Origin: Novosphingobium profundi
GTDB lineage: Bacteria > Pseudomonadota > Alphaproteobacteria > Sphingomonadales > Sphingomonadaceae
DNA: 64,000 nt
Direction of reading: 5' to 3'
Assembly (NCBI RefSeq): GCF_018491765.1
Contig: NZ_JABWCU010000003.1
Span: 1-64,000, forward strand
The notes under the pieces are model-generated. The model did no database searches and was not told the origin of the DNA. It worked only from the letters and a program-made list of their open reading frames with translations. The translations under genes were made by a program, and so were the position numbers. Positions 54,144-63,752 of the stretch are shown one piece after another. Position 1 is the stretch's first letter; every line of letters begins with the position of its first letter.

Positions 54144-54310
54144 AACGCCTGCAGGTCCCGGTGTGAGGTTGCCGAGAGGCACGCTCGGGCTCAACCGCTT
54201 CGGTTGTCACTGGATTGGGTATGAGCTCGGCGCGTGTCTCCATCGGTCGTGAAGCCGCATCACGGACCGCGCAATCATCGCAATTATTCCAATTTTCGGA
54301 AGGCCGTTTC

Positions 54311-54928
54311 ATGGCAGACCCCATTCTTGCAATGCTGGATCAGCGCAGCACAACAAATCTCTTCGATCCGCAGGTCCGTGTCGAGGATGCCCAAATTTCG
54401 GAATTGGTCCGTGTGGCCACGAAAGCGCCGACCGCGTTCAACCTTCAGAATTGGCGCTTCATCGCCGTTCGCTCAGAAGAAGGGAAGCAGCGCCTTCGTT
54501 CCTTGGCGTTCGGTCAGGAAAAAGTGGAAGATGCAGCCGTCACCTTCATTGTTTGCGGTGTGCTGCCGGAAAGTTCGGACGTACCTGTGCGTCTGGCGCC
54601 CATGGTTGAGGCTGGCTATATGCCGTCGGATCTGGTCGCCGGATGGATGCGCGGTGCTGACGGGCTTTATGATGGACAGCCTACGCGCCAGCGCGACGAG
54701 GCCGTTCGTTCCGCGACGTTCGGCGCCAGCGCGCTCATGTTTGCTGCCCGCGCCATCGGCTTGGGCTCGGCGCCCATGATCGGGTTTGATGCGGAAGGTG
54801 TGTCCCGGGGTTTTGCGCTCAAAGCCAACGAAATCCCGGTGATGCTTGTCGCAATAGGTGGGGCTATGGCGGAAAACTGGCCACAAAAGCCGCGCCGCGC
54901 AATCGACGAGGTGCTCGATTTCGTCTGA
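54311..54928 (+). CDS. Nitroreductase family protein
   Basis: A 205-residue FMN-dependent oxidoreductase of the nitroreductase family. The start LAMLDQRSTTNLFDPQVRVED, the FMN site APTAFNLQNWRFIAVRSEEGK and the C-terminal AIGLGSAPMIGFDAEGVSRGF and PVMLVAIGG segments are characteristic. It may reduce quinones, nitroaromatics or enones with NAD(P)H. GGAAGG lies before the start. It ends convergent with the CMD-family gene. Confidence 0.87.
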   Translation: MADPILAMLDQRSTTNLFDPQVRVEDAQISELVRVATKAPTAFNLQNWRFIAVRSEEGKQRLRSLAFGQEKVEDAAVTFIVCGVLPESSDVPVRLAPMVEAGYMPSDLVAGWMRGADGLYDGQPTRQRDEAVRSATFGASALMFAARAIGLGSAPMIGFDAEGVSRGFALKANEIPVMLVAIGGAMAENWPQKPRRAIDEVLDFV

Positions 54929-54941
54929 CCTATGTCTGGGT

Positions 54942-54992
54942 GCGAAACTCCCGTCTCGACTGTATTTTTGCCGCCGACGGCAGGAGTTTCGC
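54942..54992. repeat. Long-range inverted repeat between convergent genes
   Basis: GCGAAACTCC and GGAGTTTCGC, perfect 10-bp arms 31 nt apart, enclosing a second stem GCCG-CCGA-CGGC. It begins 14 nt after the nitroreductase stop and could terminate transcription. Confidence 0.5.
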
Positions 54993-55155
54993 TTCAATTG
55001 TCTGTCGATTCCAAGCTGTAGTGATTGGTCGCGCATCAGCACCGTGGAGCGCTCAGCCGTCGTGCGGGCTCGACCAAGCCGCGATGAATCAAACCCACCG
55101 CAGCGTGGGACGACAAAGCTACGCCAGGCGGTGGCGCCACCCGCCTGGTATGTGT

Positions 55156-55740
55156 TCAGCCTTTGATCCAGGTTCCATCGCTTTGCGCATCAATCTCTAT
55201 GTCGAATGTGCGCAGATAGTTTGATACCATTCTGTAGTATCCGGTGACGAGTACAGCATCGCTAAGGACTTCTACCGGAAAATGCCTGAGGGCGTGCTTG
55301 AAAAGTACGCCGGATGCTTTGCCTCGCTCAAGAATGGATTTGGCAAAGAGAAGGAGGGTCCGCTCGTCTTCTTCAAATGAACTGCTATCGTCAAGATGGC
55401 CTTCGGCAATCGCGATAAATTGTTTTGGGCGTACTCCGGCGGCTTGTCCTATGGAAACGTGTTGCTCCCATTCGTAGGCACAATCTTCAACCGTCGCGAC
55501 GAGCAGGACAATCAGTTCCTTGTGATAATCTGAGATCGTCAGGTCACGAAAGACTGCATTGGTGAGGTCGACGACTGGAATAAAGGCGCCGACGCTGTGG
55601 CCAAGCATACGGAAAAAATTGACCTTTGTCGGTAATGCTTCGAATTTTTCCCGTACGGCCGAGGGCGCTTGCTCGAAGTTTGGGTAGTCGATCTGAATTT
55701 TTGAGCGGATAAGGTCATGTATTTCTGTTGTGTTGTTCAT
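55156..55740 (-). CDS. Carboxymuconolactone decarboxylase (CMD)/AhpD-fold protein
   Basis: A 194-residue all-helical protein of the CMD family. The central motif TVEDCAYEWEQHVSIGQAAGV matches the E-x-x-YEW-x-x-H pattern of the gamma-CMD branch, which has Glu, Cys and His but not the CxxC of AhpD. It may act on lactones or peroxides. Base composition is AT richer than the core genome. It is monocistronic; the sequence in front is gene poor. Confidence 0.82.
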   Translation of the reverse strand: MNNTTEIHDLIRSKIQIDYPNFEQAPSAVREKFEALPTKVNFFRMLGHSVGAFIPVVDLTNAVFRDLTISDYHKELIVLLVATVEDCAYEWEQHVSIGQAAGVRPKQFIAIAEGHLDDSSSFEEDERTLLLFAKSILERGKASGVLFKHALRHFPVEVLSDAVLVTGYYRMVSNYLRTFDIEIDAQSDGTWIKG

Positions 55741-56618
55741 GTATTTTCTCCGTCATTCTTCGTAAATAACAATGATTATTGAAATAATTCTATTTTGTGG
55801 GTGGCGATGTTTTCTGGAAATTGTTTTTTGGTTGCCGCATGTGGGGCTCGGCTGACTTTTGTGCTTGATCCCCGTTCGGTGCTGCGCTTGGCACGAACCT
55901 GTTTATCGATTGGTAGCGGCCAATTGCCGTGTGAGAACTCCGTCCTGGATATGGCTTCGAAGTCTTCCAGGGGAAGGGGGGCAATTTCCACTCAATGTTG
56001 ACTAGAGTGACACAATAACGGACCGCGTGTCGAAGGGGGTAGGGCTGGTGTGCCCGACGCGATGGATCGACAGATAGAATGTGGGAGCCTCCTCGGCTTC
56101 TCGCTGACTGCTGCGTACCGGCATGAAAAATGGGTTGACTGAGCAGTTTGCGACGCTGGCCGCCGACGCCCGAGGCGTACGTTCATTTTTCGTATCTTCC
56201 ACAATTGGCAAGTGCTCGTGGGTTTGCTCGTGTAAGCACATGTAATTATTGTGAAGTTTATCGTTTTCTCTGTGCATCTTGGGGGCTGCTGCAGCGGCCA
56301 GTCTGGCGATCAGACGGTAAAAGCATTTCGAGGACGCTATGCGTCCGACAGAATGCAGGTTGCTCCGAGCAGCCTGGCTGCCCATTCTTGGCAATCGTCG
56401 AATTGAATAGAAGGGACAAGTCGCCAAGCCTGGAGAAGAATTGCATCGTCGTCGCTTTGGACTGGTCTCCTACCTTCCGGCGTCGGTCTTTACCTCAGCC
56501 TCATCCGTCCTGATGGAACGCCGTCAGGTAATGCGTTCTCGATCCTTTGAGGTCGTTAAGTGATTCCCCAAATCTTGACCGAAAATACGTCCCAATTGTA
56601 CCATATGAGAGATTTGTG
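55741..56618. other. AT-richer, gene-poor stretch
   Basis: About 880 nt upstream of the HSL-type hydrolase and of the CMD gene. Frames of 60-140 codons occur on both strands but overlap one another and show no domain, ribosome site or codon bias. Composition is lower in GC than the core. It may hold the decayed remains of a gene plus promoters of both neighbours. I cannot identify a source. Confidence 0.45.
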
Positions 56619-57638
56619 ATGACCTATTTAGTCGAGCAAAAGACGTCACGGCGACGGCGCTGGCCTTATATTGTCACGTTGATCTTCGCGTTGGGTGTCT
56701 GTTTGCCTGGTGTCGTGGCGTTTTCTACGCCCTATCCGGCGATGGTCTGGATCGCACGACCCATCTTCGAGCAGGATTTGCCCGAAAATTCGCTGTCCCG
56801 ACGGGCTCTGCAGTCTGTGCATATCAGTTCGCCGCATGTAATTGCGGTCGATGGTCAGCCTTCTGCGTCGGTAACATTTCTCACGCCATCAACTCTACCA
56901 TCGCATCCCCTTCCGATCCTGATCTGGATTCATGGCGGTGGCTGGGTCGCAGGCTCAGCGCAGCAAATGAATGGCTACCTGTCCGTATTTGCTGAACGCG
57001 GATTCGTCGTGGCCAATATCGATTACTCACTGGCACCTGAACACCCTTATCCTACTGCGATAAAACAGGAAGTGTCGGCGCTGGACTATATTTACCAACA
57101 TGCCACGCAAGTTGGCGGTGACCCTGAGCGCATGGCTATCGGGGGCGATTCTGCTGGGGCGCAAATGGCCGGACAACTTGCTGCCATGATCAGCGAGCCG
57201 GATTTTGCTCGCCAGGTCGGTGTTCGCATTGCGATGCCTCGCTCTGCGTTGAAGGCAGTGGTGTTGTATTGCGGTGTTTACAACATCGAAACGGCAGCAA
57301 AGACCGGTTTCCCGGCGATGAATACCTTCTTGTGGGCCTATACCGGGCGGCGTGACTATCAGGGTAGTGTGGCTGCGAACCAAATGAGCGTTGTTCGGCA
57401 CGTTACGGGTAGATATCCGCCCGTCTACCTTACAGACGGGGACGCCGATCCCTTGGAAAGCCAGACCTACCAGCTTGACGCGGTCTTGCGGGGCAGCGGC
57501 GTTTCAGTGCACTCGCGCTACTGGACGTGGTCTGGTGCTCACTTGCCGCATGAGTATCAATTTGACCTGAATACTCCGCAGGGAAAAGTGGTTCTTGATG
57601 ACGTATTCAGGTTTCTCTCGGAAAGGGTGGCGAAGTGA
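56619..57638 (+). CDS. HSL-type alpha/beta hydrolase, membrane-anchored
   Basis: A 339-residue esterase of the hormone-sensitive lipase (family IV) group. An N-terminal basic segment and helix (RRRRWPYIVTLIFALGVCLPGVVAF) anchor it in the inner membrane with the domain outside. WIHGGGWVAGSA is the oxyanion motif, GGDSAGAQM holds the catalytic Ser, YLTDGDADPLE the Asp and SGAHLPHEYQ the His. The ATG at 56619 was chosen because a good membrane anchor follows; a Met 24 codons upstream exists. The stop overlaps a 34-codon gene. Confidence 0.85.
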   Translation: MTYLVEQKTSRRRRWPYIVTLIFALGVCLPGVVAFSTPYPAMVWIARPIFEQDLPENSLSRRALQSVHISSPHVIAVDGQPSASVTFLTPSTLPSHPLPILIWIHGGGWVAGSAQQMNGYLSVFAERGFVVANIDYSLAPEHPYPTAIKQEVSALDYIYQHATQVGGDPERMAIGGDSAGAQMAGQLAAMISEPDFARQVGVRIAMPRSALKAVVLYCGVYNIETAAKTGFPAMNTFLWAYTGRRDYQGSVAANQMSVVRHVTGRYPPVYLTDGDADPLESQTYQLDAVLRGSGVSVHSRYWTWSGAHLPHEYQFDLNTPQGKVVLDDVFRFLSERVAK

Positions 57639-57739
57639 TTAAGAAAATTAGGTCTGCTGCTTTTTGGGCGATCATTTCGGCAATTTCTCTGGTTTTCGCT
57701 GTGGCATTTTATCTGATATTTGTAATATTTTTCGTCTAA
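57635..57739 (+). CDS. 34-residue single-span membrane peptide
   Basis: Starting at GTG overlapping the hydrolase stop (GTGA) and ending at TAA, this frame codes for MIKKIRSAAFWAIISAI, then 17 more mostly hydrophobic residues ending FFV. It has a basic N-terminus followed by one membrane span with no charged residue. GGGTGG lies 4 nt upstream of the start. It has no relative I recognise. It could be a small membrane partner of the hydrolase or a chance frame in AT-rich DNA. Confidence 0.5.
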   Translation: MIKKIRSAAFWAIISAISLVFAVAFYLIFVIFFV

Positions 57740-57802
57740 TGGGCAATTATGTTTTATTAATTCCCATGGGAAAATGGTGTAGGGAACATAAGGAGGGGTA
57801 GG

Positions 57803-58891
57803 ATGGCTAGACTGGCGATGCTCGCATTTGGAGCTGGCGCAATGCTGCTCAATTTCAATGCCATGGCAAAGGAGCCAAGTTCGCAAATGTCGTCGTATCA
57901 AATCGATCAGGGCGAAGAAATCCCTGAGCGCGTGAAGGCCGCGATACAGGAGATGATAGACAGCGGAAGTGGGGCTTTCGCGGTCGCTATTGGTCGAGAT
58001 GGGCAAGTGACACGCCGAATTCATGTCGGCGACATCGCCCCAAGTACACAATATCCAATCGCATCAGCCTCCAAGTTCCTGACTGCGGCCACCGTCATGG
58101 CGGTCGTGGACGATGGCAAAATCTCGCTTGATGCCCCGATTTCCAAGTGGCTGCCGAACCTTTCAGCCGAGGCGGGCGACCTGACGCTTCGTCAACTTTT
58201 ATCCCAAACTGCCGGCTTGCCTCAGCCACCCGACAAGGACGAATTTTCTCAGAACTTTCGAACGCCGCTAACCGAAGCCGCAAGGACACTGCTTCAGACG
58301 CCGCTGCAAACTTCGCCGGGGAAGGTCTTTAAATATGGCGGCCCGGGGTTCCAGGTGGCTGGCGCCGTCGTGGAAGCGGCAACAGGTCAGCCGTGGGCGC
58401 GCGTCTTCGACGAGAAGATTGCAGGGCCTCTGGGGATGACCCGAACGTTCTGGACGCACCTGGAAAAAGCTTCGGACGGCGGGCTTCTTCCTGTCGCGGC
58501 TACCTTGAACCCAACTTTGCAGGGTGGTGTCGTCAGTACGTCCGAGGACTACATGAAGTTTCTCGCCATGATGGCCCAGGGTGGACTCTATAAGGGGCAG
58601 AGAATTCTCTCAAGCGCGGCAGTTGATGCCATGTTGTCGGACCAGACACCTTCGGCGCAAATGACGCCAACTGGCGCGAGCGTTCTGGAAGACGCGCATT
58701 ACGGCCTGGGAAATTGGTGTGAGACATGGGATGCGGACGGAAAATGCAACCGAAACTCCAGCATAGGCGCTTGGGGAGTCTATCCCTGGGTTGAGCGACA
58801 TTCCAGACACTTCGGAATTATCTTTATTTATAATCAAAAGGATGCCTTCAGGCATTGGCCACAGATGCAACAAATTCGCGATGGACTTTGA
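57803..58891 (+). CDS. Serine hydrolase, beta-lactamase/class C fold
   Basis: A 362-residue exported hydrolase of the beta-lactamase family (PF00144; EstB/D-aminopeptidase-type). The signal is residues 1-22. The nucleophile is Ser88 in SASK (Ser88-x-x-Lys91); FKYGGPGFQVAGAVVE is the Tyr motif region; LNPTLQGGVVSTSEDYMKFLAMM is conserved. AGGAGGGG supports the start. The class C third motif is not obvious, so true beta-lactamase activity is doubtful; ester or peptide hydrolysis is more likely. It follows the HSL hydrolase and small peptide on the same strand. Confidence 0.85.
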   Translation: MARLAMLAFGAGAMLLNFNAMAKEPSSQMSSYQIDQGEEIPERVKAAIQEMIDSGSGAFAVAIGRDGQVTRRIHVGDIAPSTQYPIASASKFLTAATVMAVVDDGKISLDAPISKWLPNLSAEAGDLTLRQLLSQTAGLPQPPDKDEFSQNFRTPLTEAARTLLQTPLQTSPGKVFKYGGPGFQVAGAVVEAATGQPWARVFDEKIAGPLGMTRTFWTHLEKASDGGLLPVAATLNPTLQGGVVSTSEDYMKFLAMMAQGGLYKGQRILSSAAVDAMLSDQTPSAQMTPTGASVLEDAHYGLGNWCETWDADGKCNRNSSIGAWGVYPWVERHSRHFGIIFIYNQKDAFRHWPQMQQIRDGL

Positions 58892-58923
58892 GATCAGTCG
58901 AAGGCTCGTGATATATCAATCCA

Positions 58924-58958
58924 AAAAGGCCGGGCTGCTTGCTGCAGCCCGGCCTTTT
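58924..58958. terminator. Strong bidirectional terminator
   Basis: AAAAGGCCGGGCTGC and GCAGCCCGGCCTTTT, a 15-bp perfect stem with a 5-nt loop, flanked by A and T runs. It sits between the convergent serine hydrolase and GH3 genes and can serve both. Confidence 0.85.
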
Positions 58959-59061
58959 CAATTGTCGCTGTCTTGCGATCTTTGATTTTCTCTCTTGCGT
59001 GAAGATATGGGGTGGGGCCAACCAACCGTGGGAGGAGGCATTGGTCAGCCCCTTGGGAAGA

Positions 59062-61260
59062 CTAATCTTCCCAATTCAGTGCGCTCAGCTTGACCGTTTC
59101 TCCGGGTTCCAAGTCTTCCGCGCTATTGCCCACGGCGAAAGTGTAGTTTCCGGCCGGCATCAGCCATTTGCCCTTCGCCCAGTCTGCCAGGAGCCTGGGA
59201 TCTATGCTCATCGATACAGTGCATTGTTCGCCTGGGGCCAGTTCGACGCGTTTGAACCCGACCAGGCGCTGCATCGCCTTCCCGTTGCGGGTGGTCAGAT
59301 AAACCTGGGCAACCGTCCCTCCCTCCCTGGAGCCAGTATTGCGGATCGACACTGATGCCGTCTTGCCGTCTGTCCGGAAATTGGTCGTCTCAAAACTTGT
59401 GTAGCTCAGGCCAAAACCAAATGGGAAGAGAGCCTTGAGACCTCGGCTGGCATTCCATCGATAGCCCACGTCAGACCCTTCGATGTTGTAGTCGACAGCA
59501 AGCTTTGCATCCGGTGTCGGGGGTTCGCCGGCAAAGTCCGGTTCGATGTCGTTATAGCCATCGAGTTGGGGGCGCGGCAATTGCTCGACGCTCGTCGGGA
59601 AAGTGATTGGCAGTTTGCCCGAAGGATTGGTGTCACCGAAGAGGACTGAGGCAATGGCCTCACCGCCGCGCGCTCCCGGATACCATGCCTCGATGACGGC
59701 TGCCGTTTTGTCCAGCCACGGCATGTCGATCGGATTGCCGGTCTCAAGGACAACAATGGTGTTGGGATTGGCCGCCGTGACCGCGGAAATTAGAGCATCT
59801 TGCCCGTCCGGAAGTGTGAGGTCAGCTTGGTCGTAACCTTCTGAGGACCATTTTGTCGCAAAGACGATGGCAATATCAGCCCTTTTTGCCTGCTCGACCG
59901 CGTCCGCGATCGTGCTTCCGTCGCGGAAGCGGAAGTCTGCCTGGGGGGCAAGTCTACGCATTGCCTCAAGTGGCGATGAACGCTGGTAAGCCTCTACACG
60001 AAATTGCGACCACTTCCCCCCTCCCGAAAGGGGTATGGCGACAGCCGGGCCGCCTTCGCCCTGGGTCTGGCTGGAGCCACCGCCGGAAAGAACCCCGGTG
60101 TCCGCATAACCTCCGATGACCGCAATTCGCTTGGCTGTTTTCGCCAGGGGAAGGGCATTGTTCTGGTTGCGCAGAAGGACGATGCCTTGGCGGGCCGTCT
60201 CATACGCGACTTCGGCATTCTTCTTGAAATCGATCGCACCACCCGGGGTGACGGGATGTGTGTCCAGTCCATTGTCGTAGATGGCCCAGAGAACCCGCTT
60301 GTTCATGTCATCGAGGCGCTTCGCGTATCGCGGGTCACTTTTCGCCGCCGCCAACAGCCGGTCGCCAAAGAACAAGGCAGGATCCAACTGATAGCCCGAT
60401 TGCTGATCCAACCCCTTCAAGGCGGCATCGAGCGAAGGAACTGCTCCCCAATCCGACATCACAAAGCCCTTGTAACCCCACTCCTGCTTGAGAACTCTGT
60501 TCAGCAAATAGTCGCTGGCACATGCTTGCTCACCGTGCACCTTGTTATAAGCGCACATGACGGCTCCAGGGTTGCCGATCTCAATGCCGATCTTGAAAGC
60601 AAGGAAATCGCTTTCGTGCGCCGCAGCATCAGAGATCTCTACGTTCGCGAATTTTCGTCCGGTCTCTTGGCCGTTGAGAGCAAAATGTTTGATGGTGGAG
60701 ATGATGTGGTTGGATTGGACGCCGGCGATCGCATTCCCGACAAGAACGCCCGTGAGGAGTGGATCTTCGGAGAGGTATTCGAACGTGCGTCCGTTCCGAG
60801 GATCGCGCATGAGGTTGGCGCCGCCTGCGAGCAGGACATTGAAGCCTTTGGCGCGTGCCTCGGAGCCGATCATGGCGCCGCCTTCACGAAGCAGTTCCGG
60901 GTTCCACGTCGATGCCATTGCCAGACCGGAGGGAAGGGCTGTCGCCCCGTCCTTGCGCGCGCCGAAAACGTAGGACACGCCCAGACTGGCGTCCGTTTCG
61001 AGCAGGGCTGGAATTTTCAGCCTTTCAATCCCTTCGACGAAGCCGGCCCCGGGAATTGCGCCCTTTGGAATAGGCGGAGGATTGTCCCCGATCGGCAACG
61101 GCATCATGCTTGCCGTCAGCACGATTTTTTCAGCGGGTGTCATTCGCGCCACTGTCGCTATCGCCTTGTCCTCGGCAGCAGAGGCTTCTGGAGAGGCAGA
61201 TCCCGTTTGTCCGCTTGCATTGCCCCAGGCGAGCCCCATTAGGCAAATTGATGATGCCAA
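59062..61260 (-). CDS. Glycoside hydrolase family 3 beta-glucosidase, 5' end interrupted by IS
   Basis: A 732-residue GH3 enzyme releasing beta-linked glucose or related sugars. The (beta/alpha)8 domain has GARKDGATALPSGLAMASTWN, KHFALNGQETGR and the nucleophile Asp270 in FVMSDWGA; a second domain (FATKWSSEGYDQADLTLPDGQDALI) and a C-terminal fibronectin III-like domain follow. The N-terminus reads ASSICLMGLAWGNASGQ, the tail of a signal peptide with no basic start, and the frame begins with TTG only 4 nt from the IS21 end. The original start and promoter are probably lost; an ATG lies 7 codons in. Periplasmic export may be lost with the signal. Confidence 0.85.
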   Translation of the reverse strand: MASSICLMGLAWGNASGQTGSASPEASAAEDKAIATVARMTPAEKIVLTASMMPLPIGDNPPPIPKGAIPGAGFVEGIERLKIPALLETDASLGVSYVFGARKDGATALPSGLAMASTWNPELLREGGAMIGSEARAKGFNVLLAGGANLMRDPRNGRTFEYLSEDPLLTGVLVGNAIAGVQSNHIISTIKHFALNGQETGRKFANVEISDAAAHESDFLAFKIGIEIGNPGAVMCAYNKVHGEQACASDYLLNRVLKQEWGYKGFVMSDWGAVPSLDAALKGLDQQSGYQLDPALFFGDRLLAAAKSDPRYAKRLDDMNKRVLWAIYDNGLDTHPVTPGGAIDFKKNAEVAYETARQGIVLLRNQNNALPLAKTAKRIAVIGGYADTGVLSGGGSSQTQGEGGPAVAIPLSGGGKWSQFRVEAYQRSSPLEAMRRLAPQADFRFRDGSTIADAVEQAKRADIAIVFATKWSSEGYDQADLTLPDGQDALISAVTAANPNTIVVLETGNPIDMPWLDKTAAVIEAWYPGARGGEAIASVLFGDTNPSGKLPITFPTSVEQLPRPQLDGYNDIEPDFAGEPPTPDAKLAVDYNIEGSDVGYRWNASRGLKALFPFGFGLSYTSFETTNFRTDGKTASVSIRNTGSREGGTVAQVYLTTRNGKAMQRLVGFKRVELAPGEQCTVSMSIDPRLLADWAKGKWLMPAGNYTFAVGNSAEDLEPGETVKLSALNWED

Positions 61261-61263
61261 GAC

Positions 61264-61291
61264 TGTTGATTGCCACTGAGATGTGACCCGG
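61264..61291 (+). repeat. IS21 left terminal inverted repeat
   Basis: A 28-bp repeat starting TGTTGATTGCCACTG, exact reverse complement of 63725-63752. Confidence 0.92.
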
Positions 61292-61373
61292 GGGGCGTAT
61301 AAATTACCATTGAGAATTGACCCATGTTTCCCTCGCCTCCGGCTGCCAGTCGGAGGGTCGTGGAGTGATCAAC

Positions 61374-62894
61374 ATGGACTTACTCAGTGTGATCCGCCGG
61401 TGGCATTTCCGGCAGAAGATCTCCATTCGGGAGATCAAGAGGCGGACCGGCCTGTCCCGCAATACCATCCGCAAATATCTGCGTTCTGACGCGATTGAGC
61501 CGAGCTTCAAGGTTCCGATCCGGCCGAGCAAGCTCGACCCTTACGCCGAGAAGCTGACGGCCTGGTTGCGAGTGGAATCCAAGAAGTCCCGTAAACAAAG
61601 GCGGACTGCCAAGCAGTTGCATGCTGATCTGTTAAAGCTGGGATACGATGGCTCTTATAACCGGGTTGCCGCTTTTGCCCGACGATGGCGGACCGAGCTG
61701 CAATATGAGCAGCAGACCAGCGGGCGTGGAACATTCGTGCCCCTGATGTTCCAGCCTGGCGAGGCGTTCCAGTTCGACTGGAGCGAGGACTATGCCGTGC
61801 TGGATGGCAAGCCCACGAAGCTGCAGGTCGCCCATACCAAACTGGCGCATAGCCGCGCCTTCATCGTCCGCGCCTATCTGCTCCAGACCCATGAGATGCT
61901 GTTCGACGCGCTGACGCAGGCGTTCCGAGTGCTGGGCGGCGTGCCCCAGCGTGGGATCTTCGATAATATGAGGACCGCTGTCGACAAGATCGGGACCGGG
62001 AAGGCGCGGCAGGTCAACGCAAGGTTTGCCGCCATGGCCAGCCACTATCTGTTCGAGACGGATTTCTGCAATCCGGCTTCAGGTTGGGAGAAGGGGCAGG
62101 TCGAGAAGAACGTCCAGGACGCTCGGCGCCGGTTGTGGCAACCGATGCCCAGCTTCCCTGGCCTGGCTGAGCTGAACGCCTGGCTGGAAGAGCAATGCAT
62201 CGCCCAATGGAGTGATATCCAGCATGGCGTCATGCCCGGCACCCTGGCCGATGTGCATGCCGAGGAAGTTTCCTGTCTGATGCCGCTGGGCCGGCCCTTC
62301 GATGGCTTTGTCGAGCAGATCAAGCGCGTGTCGCCAACCTGCCTCATCGCCTTTGACCGCAACCGCTACTCGGTACCCGCTTCCTTCGCGAACCGGCCGG
62401 TCAGCCTGCGGATCTACCCTGATCGTCTGGTCATAGCGGCCGAAGGCCAGATCGTGTGCGAACATGCCCGGCTCATCGAGCGCTCTCATCACAAGCCGGG
62501 ACGCACAATCTATGACTGGCGGCATTATCTGGCGGTAATCCAGCGCAAGCCCGGCGCCTTGCGTAATGGCGCTCCCTTCCTCGAGATGCCCGAAGCCTTC
62601 CGGCAGTTACAGGGCCATCTGCTCAAGCGCCCTGGTGGCGACAGGGAGATGGTCGAGATACTTTCTCTCGTTCTGCATCACGACGAACAGGCTGTGTTGA
62701 GCGCGGTCGAGTTGGCTTTGGAGGCCGGTGTCGCCACCAAGACCCACGTTCTCAACGTGTTACATCGCCTCATCGACGGCAAGGCGCCTCCAGCTTCGCC
62801 GATCGATGCGCCTCAGGCGCTGCGCCTGGCGCAGGAGCCCGAGGCCAATGTCGTTCGCTATGACAGGCTGAGGGATATTCGCCATGCGTCATGA
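61374..62894 (+). CDS. istA: IS21-family transposase IstA
   Basis: A 506-residue DDE transposase. The N-terminal HTH ([21 protein letters not shown]) is followed by the integrase core with [32 protein letters not shown] and [15 protein letters not shown] (D, D, E). GGAG lies 8 nt before the ATG; an in-frame GTG three codons upstream is possible. It overlaps istB by 11 nt. Confidence 0.95.
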   Translation: MDLLSVIRRWHFRQKISIREIKRRTGLSRNTIRKYLRSDAIEPSFKVPIRPSKLDPYAEKLTAWLRVESKKSRKQRRTAKQLHADLLKLGYDGSYNRVAAFARRWRTELQYEQQTSGRGTFVPLMFQPGEAFQFDWSEDYAVLDGKPTKLQVAHTKLAHSRAFIVRAYLLQTHEMLFDALTQAFRVLGGVPQRGIFDNMRTAVDKIGTGKARQVNARFAAMASHYLFETDFCNPASGWEKGQVEKNVQDARRRLWQPMPSFPGLAELNAWLEEQCIAQWSDIQHGVMPGTLADVHAEEVSCLMPLGRPFDGFVEQIKRVSPTCLIAFDRNRYSVPASFANRPVSLRIYPDRLVIAAEGQIVCEHARLIERSHHKPGRTIYDWRHYLAVIQRKPGALRNGAPFLEMPEAFRQLQGHLLKRPGGDREMVEILSLVLHHDEQAVLSAVELALEAGVATKTHVLNVLHRLIDGKAPPASPIDAPQALRLAQEPEANVVRYDRLRDIRHAS

Positions 62895-63663
62895 CCCCGC
62901 GAGCGCCGCGGTCGTCGTCATGCTGCGCAGCCTCAAGATGTTCGGCATGGCTCAGGCCGCCGACGAACTGATCGAGCAGGGCGCGCCTGCCTTCGATGCT
63001 GCCGTGCCGATGCTCGCTGGACTCCTGAAGGCAGAGATGGCCGAACGCGAGGTCAGGTCCATCGCCTATCAAATCAAGGCGGCCCGCTTCCCGGCCTATA
63101 AGGATCTGGCTGGCTTTGACTTTGCTGCCAGCGAGATCAACGAAGCCCTCGTCCGCCAGCTTCATCAGGGCGACTTCATGGAAAACGCCGACAATGTCGT
63201 GCTGATTGGCGGGCCCGGAACCGGCAAGAGCCATATCGCAACTGCGCTGGGCGTCCAGGCCGTCGAGCATCACCGCAAGAAGGTCCGCTTCTTCTCCACG
63301 GTCGATTTGGTCAATGCGCTTGAGCAGGAAAAGACCATGAACCGATCCGGCCAGCTGGCAGAACGCCTGCTACGTCTCGACCTGCTCATCCTCGACGAGC
63401 TGGGTTATCTGCCCTTCAGCCCATCGGGCGGAGCCATGCTCTTCCATCTGCTCAGCAAGCTGTACGAGCGCACCAGCGTCGTCATCACCACCAACCTAAG
63501 CTTCAGCGAATGGGCTGGCGTGTTCGGCGATGCCAAGATGACCACCGCGTTGCTCGATCGGCTAACCCACCACTGCCACATCCTGGAAACCGGAAACGAC
63601 AGCTTCCGCTTCCGTGCCAGCACCGCTGCGCCAAAAGCCAGAAAGGAGAAGCCAGCATCTTGA
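62884..63663 (+). CDS. istB: IS21 helper ATPase IstB
   Basis: A 259-residue AAA+ ATPase that selects target DNA and activates IstA. Walker A is [11 protein letters not shown] (residues 109-119); [16 protein letters not shown] holds Walker B. DnaC-like architecture. Its start overlaps the istA stop. Confidence 0.95.
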   Translation: MRHDPASAAVVVMLRSLKMFGMAQAADELIEQGAPAFDAAVPMLAGLLKAEMAEREVRSIAYQIKAARFPAYKDLAGFDFAASEINEALVRQLHQGDFMENADNVVLIGGPGTGKSHIATALGVQAVEHHRKKVRFFSTVDLVNALEQEKTMNRSGQLAERLLRLDLLILDELGYLPFSPSGGAMLFHLLSKLYERTSVVITTNLSFSEWAGVFGDAKMTTALLDRLTHHCHILETGNDSFRFRASTAAPKARKEKPAS

Positions 63664-63724
63664 ACCTGCCAGGATACGGCAGCACATAACCCATACCCAC
63701 CCGGGTCAATTCTCAATGGAAACC

Positions 63725-63752
63725 CCGGGTCACATCTCAGTGGCAATCAACA
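63725..63752 (-). repeat. IS21 right terminal inverted repeat
   Basis: A 28-bp repeat ending CAGTGGCAATCAACA, exact reverse complement of 61264-61291. Confidence 0.92.

Larger units (their letters stand above)
61264..63752 (+). mobile_element. IS21-family insertion sequence
   Basis: A 2,489-bp element bounded by perfect 28-bp terminal inverted repeats (61264-61291 and 63725-63752, beginning TGTTGATTGCC). A second inner pair (61307-61323 and 63703-63719, CCATTGAGAATTGACCC) gives the multiple terminal repeats of IS21 elements. It carries istA and istB. No matching direct repeat of 4-8 bp is seen at the ends (AAGAC left, ACTTC right). Confidence 0.93.

Noticed and set aside
55776..56001. Paired frames of about 70 codons on both strands
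   Set aside because: They mirror each other, lack ribosome sites and have no similarity I recognise.
56002..56513. Frames of 121-141 codons on both strands, a possible transposase remnant
   Set aside because: A transposase-like reading was considered but no catalytic motif or terminal repeat could be found.
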